Assembly: GCF_001433995.1 (NCBI RefSeq)
Contig: NZ_AZCX01000015.1
Span: 1 to 38,296 of the forward strand
Reading direction: 5' to 3'
Length of the DNA: 38,296 nt
From: Secundilactobacillus kimchicus JCM 15530
Lineage (GTDB): Bacteria; Bacillota; Bacilli; Lactobacillales; Lactobacillaceae
Position numbers and translations under genes: made by a program. A model generated the notes under the pieces. That model ran no database searches, was not told the DNA's origin, and saw nothing but the letters and a program-made list of their open reading frames with translations. Numbering within the stretch: position 1 is the first letter of the stretch; each line of letters opens with the position of its first letter. Shown here in pieces: positions 38,266 to 38,296 of this stretch.

Positions 38266-38296
38266 GCGTGGCAACGTCCTACCCTCGCAGGGGGCG
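38266..38296 (-). rRNA. rrf: 3' end of 5S rRNA (cut by the window edge)
   Basis: The reverse complement of the last 31 bases begins CGCCCCCTGCGAGGG and ends GGACGTTGCCACGC, the 3' end of 5S rRNA in lactobacilli and related Firmicutes. The terminator at 38231-38259 follows at the expected distance. The rest of the rRNA operon lies to the right. Confidence 0.9.

Overview
The window is low-to-mid GC Firmicute chromosome, most likely from a member of the Lactobacillaceae. The evidence is a T-box leader, an M-box leader, purine-rich AGGAGG-type ribosome binding sites, frequent TTG/GTG starts, VanZ, DUF421/DUF3290 and NrdI families, and a folB-folK-folE-folC-HAM1-folP cluster. zwf and gnd would suit a heterofermentative or phosphoketolase-using species, but that is inference. 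The right edge cuts into the 3' end of a 5S rRNA gene on the minus strand, so an rRNA operon lies just outside. The left edge holds the first ten codons of another minus-strand gene.

Layout. 0.4-5.5 kb: a hypothetical protein, a CNNM/CorC-type CBS-domain membrane protein, a TetR regulator divergent from a lone NrdI flavodoxin, a DUF421/DUF3290 membrane pair and an NfrA-type flavin reductase. 5.7-9.6 kb (minus): a membrane-tailed flavodoxin reductase, an MFS exporter, a quinone-reductase-like dehydrogenase and a secreted Ig-like protein. 9.8-15.8 kb (minus): an aromatic amino acid operon (MFS-chorismate mutase fusion, aroC, aroA, tyrA, aroK, an 88-aa protein). It is preceded by a leader that encodes a 19-residue peptide with eight aromatic residues, followed by two mutually exclusive hairpins. 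15.8-20.9 kb (minus): a folate operon. 21-23.6 kb: pgpA, an array of three about 119-bp structured repeats, a one-domain MerR protein and a CynX-like MFS protein. 23.8-32.3 kb: zwf, an iron/siderophore ABC importer, a T-box controlled threonine dehydratase and gnd. 32.3-35.8 kb: VanZ, a second array of the structured repeats in the opposite orientation, small unknown proteins, an NAD(P)-binding reductase and a family 2 glycosyltransferase. 35.2-36.85 kb: two RNA-rich stretches. One is a likely small RNA behind a CiaR-type direct-repeat promoter. The other is an M-box magnesium riboswitch with no transporter downstream, only a 33-codon ORF and about 600 nt rich in hairpins. 36.85-38.1 kb: a dicarboxylate/amino-acid:cation symporter.

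How it fits together. The fol and aro operons run head to tail and share chorismate metabolism (chorismate also feeds p-aminobenzoate, the FolP substrate). The aro promoter begins 13 bp past the folP stop codon with no terminator between, so fol read-through would pass through the aro attenuator. Zwf and Gnd make up the oxidative pentose phosphate branch and lie on either side of the iron importer and ilvA. The most unusual items are the aromatic leader-peptide attenuator, the MFS-chorismate mutase fusion, the two arrays of fold-conserved repeats, the orphan M-box locus and the CiaR-box small RNA candidate.
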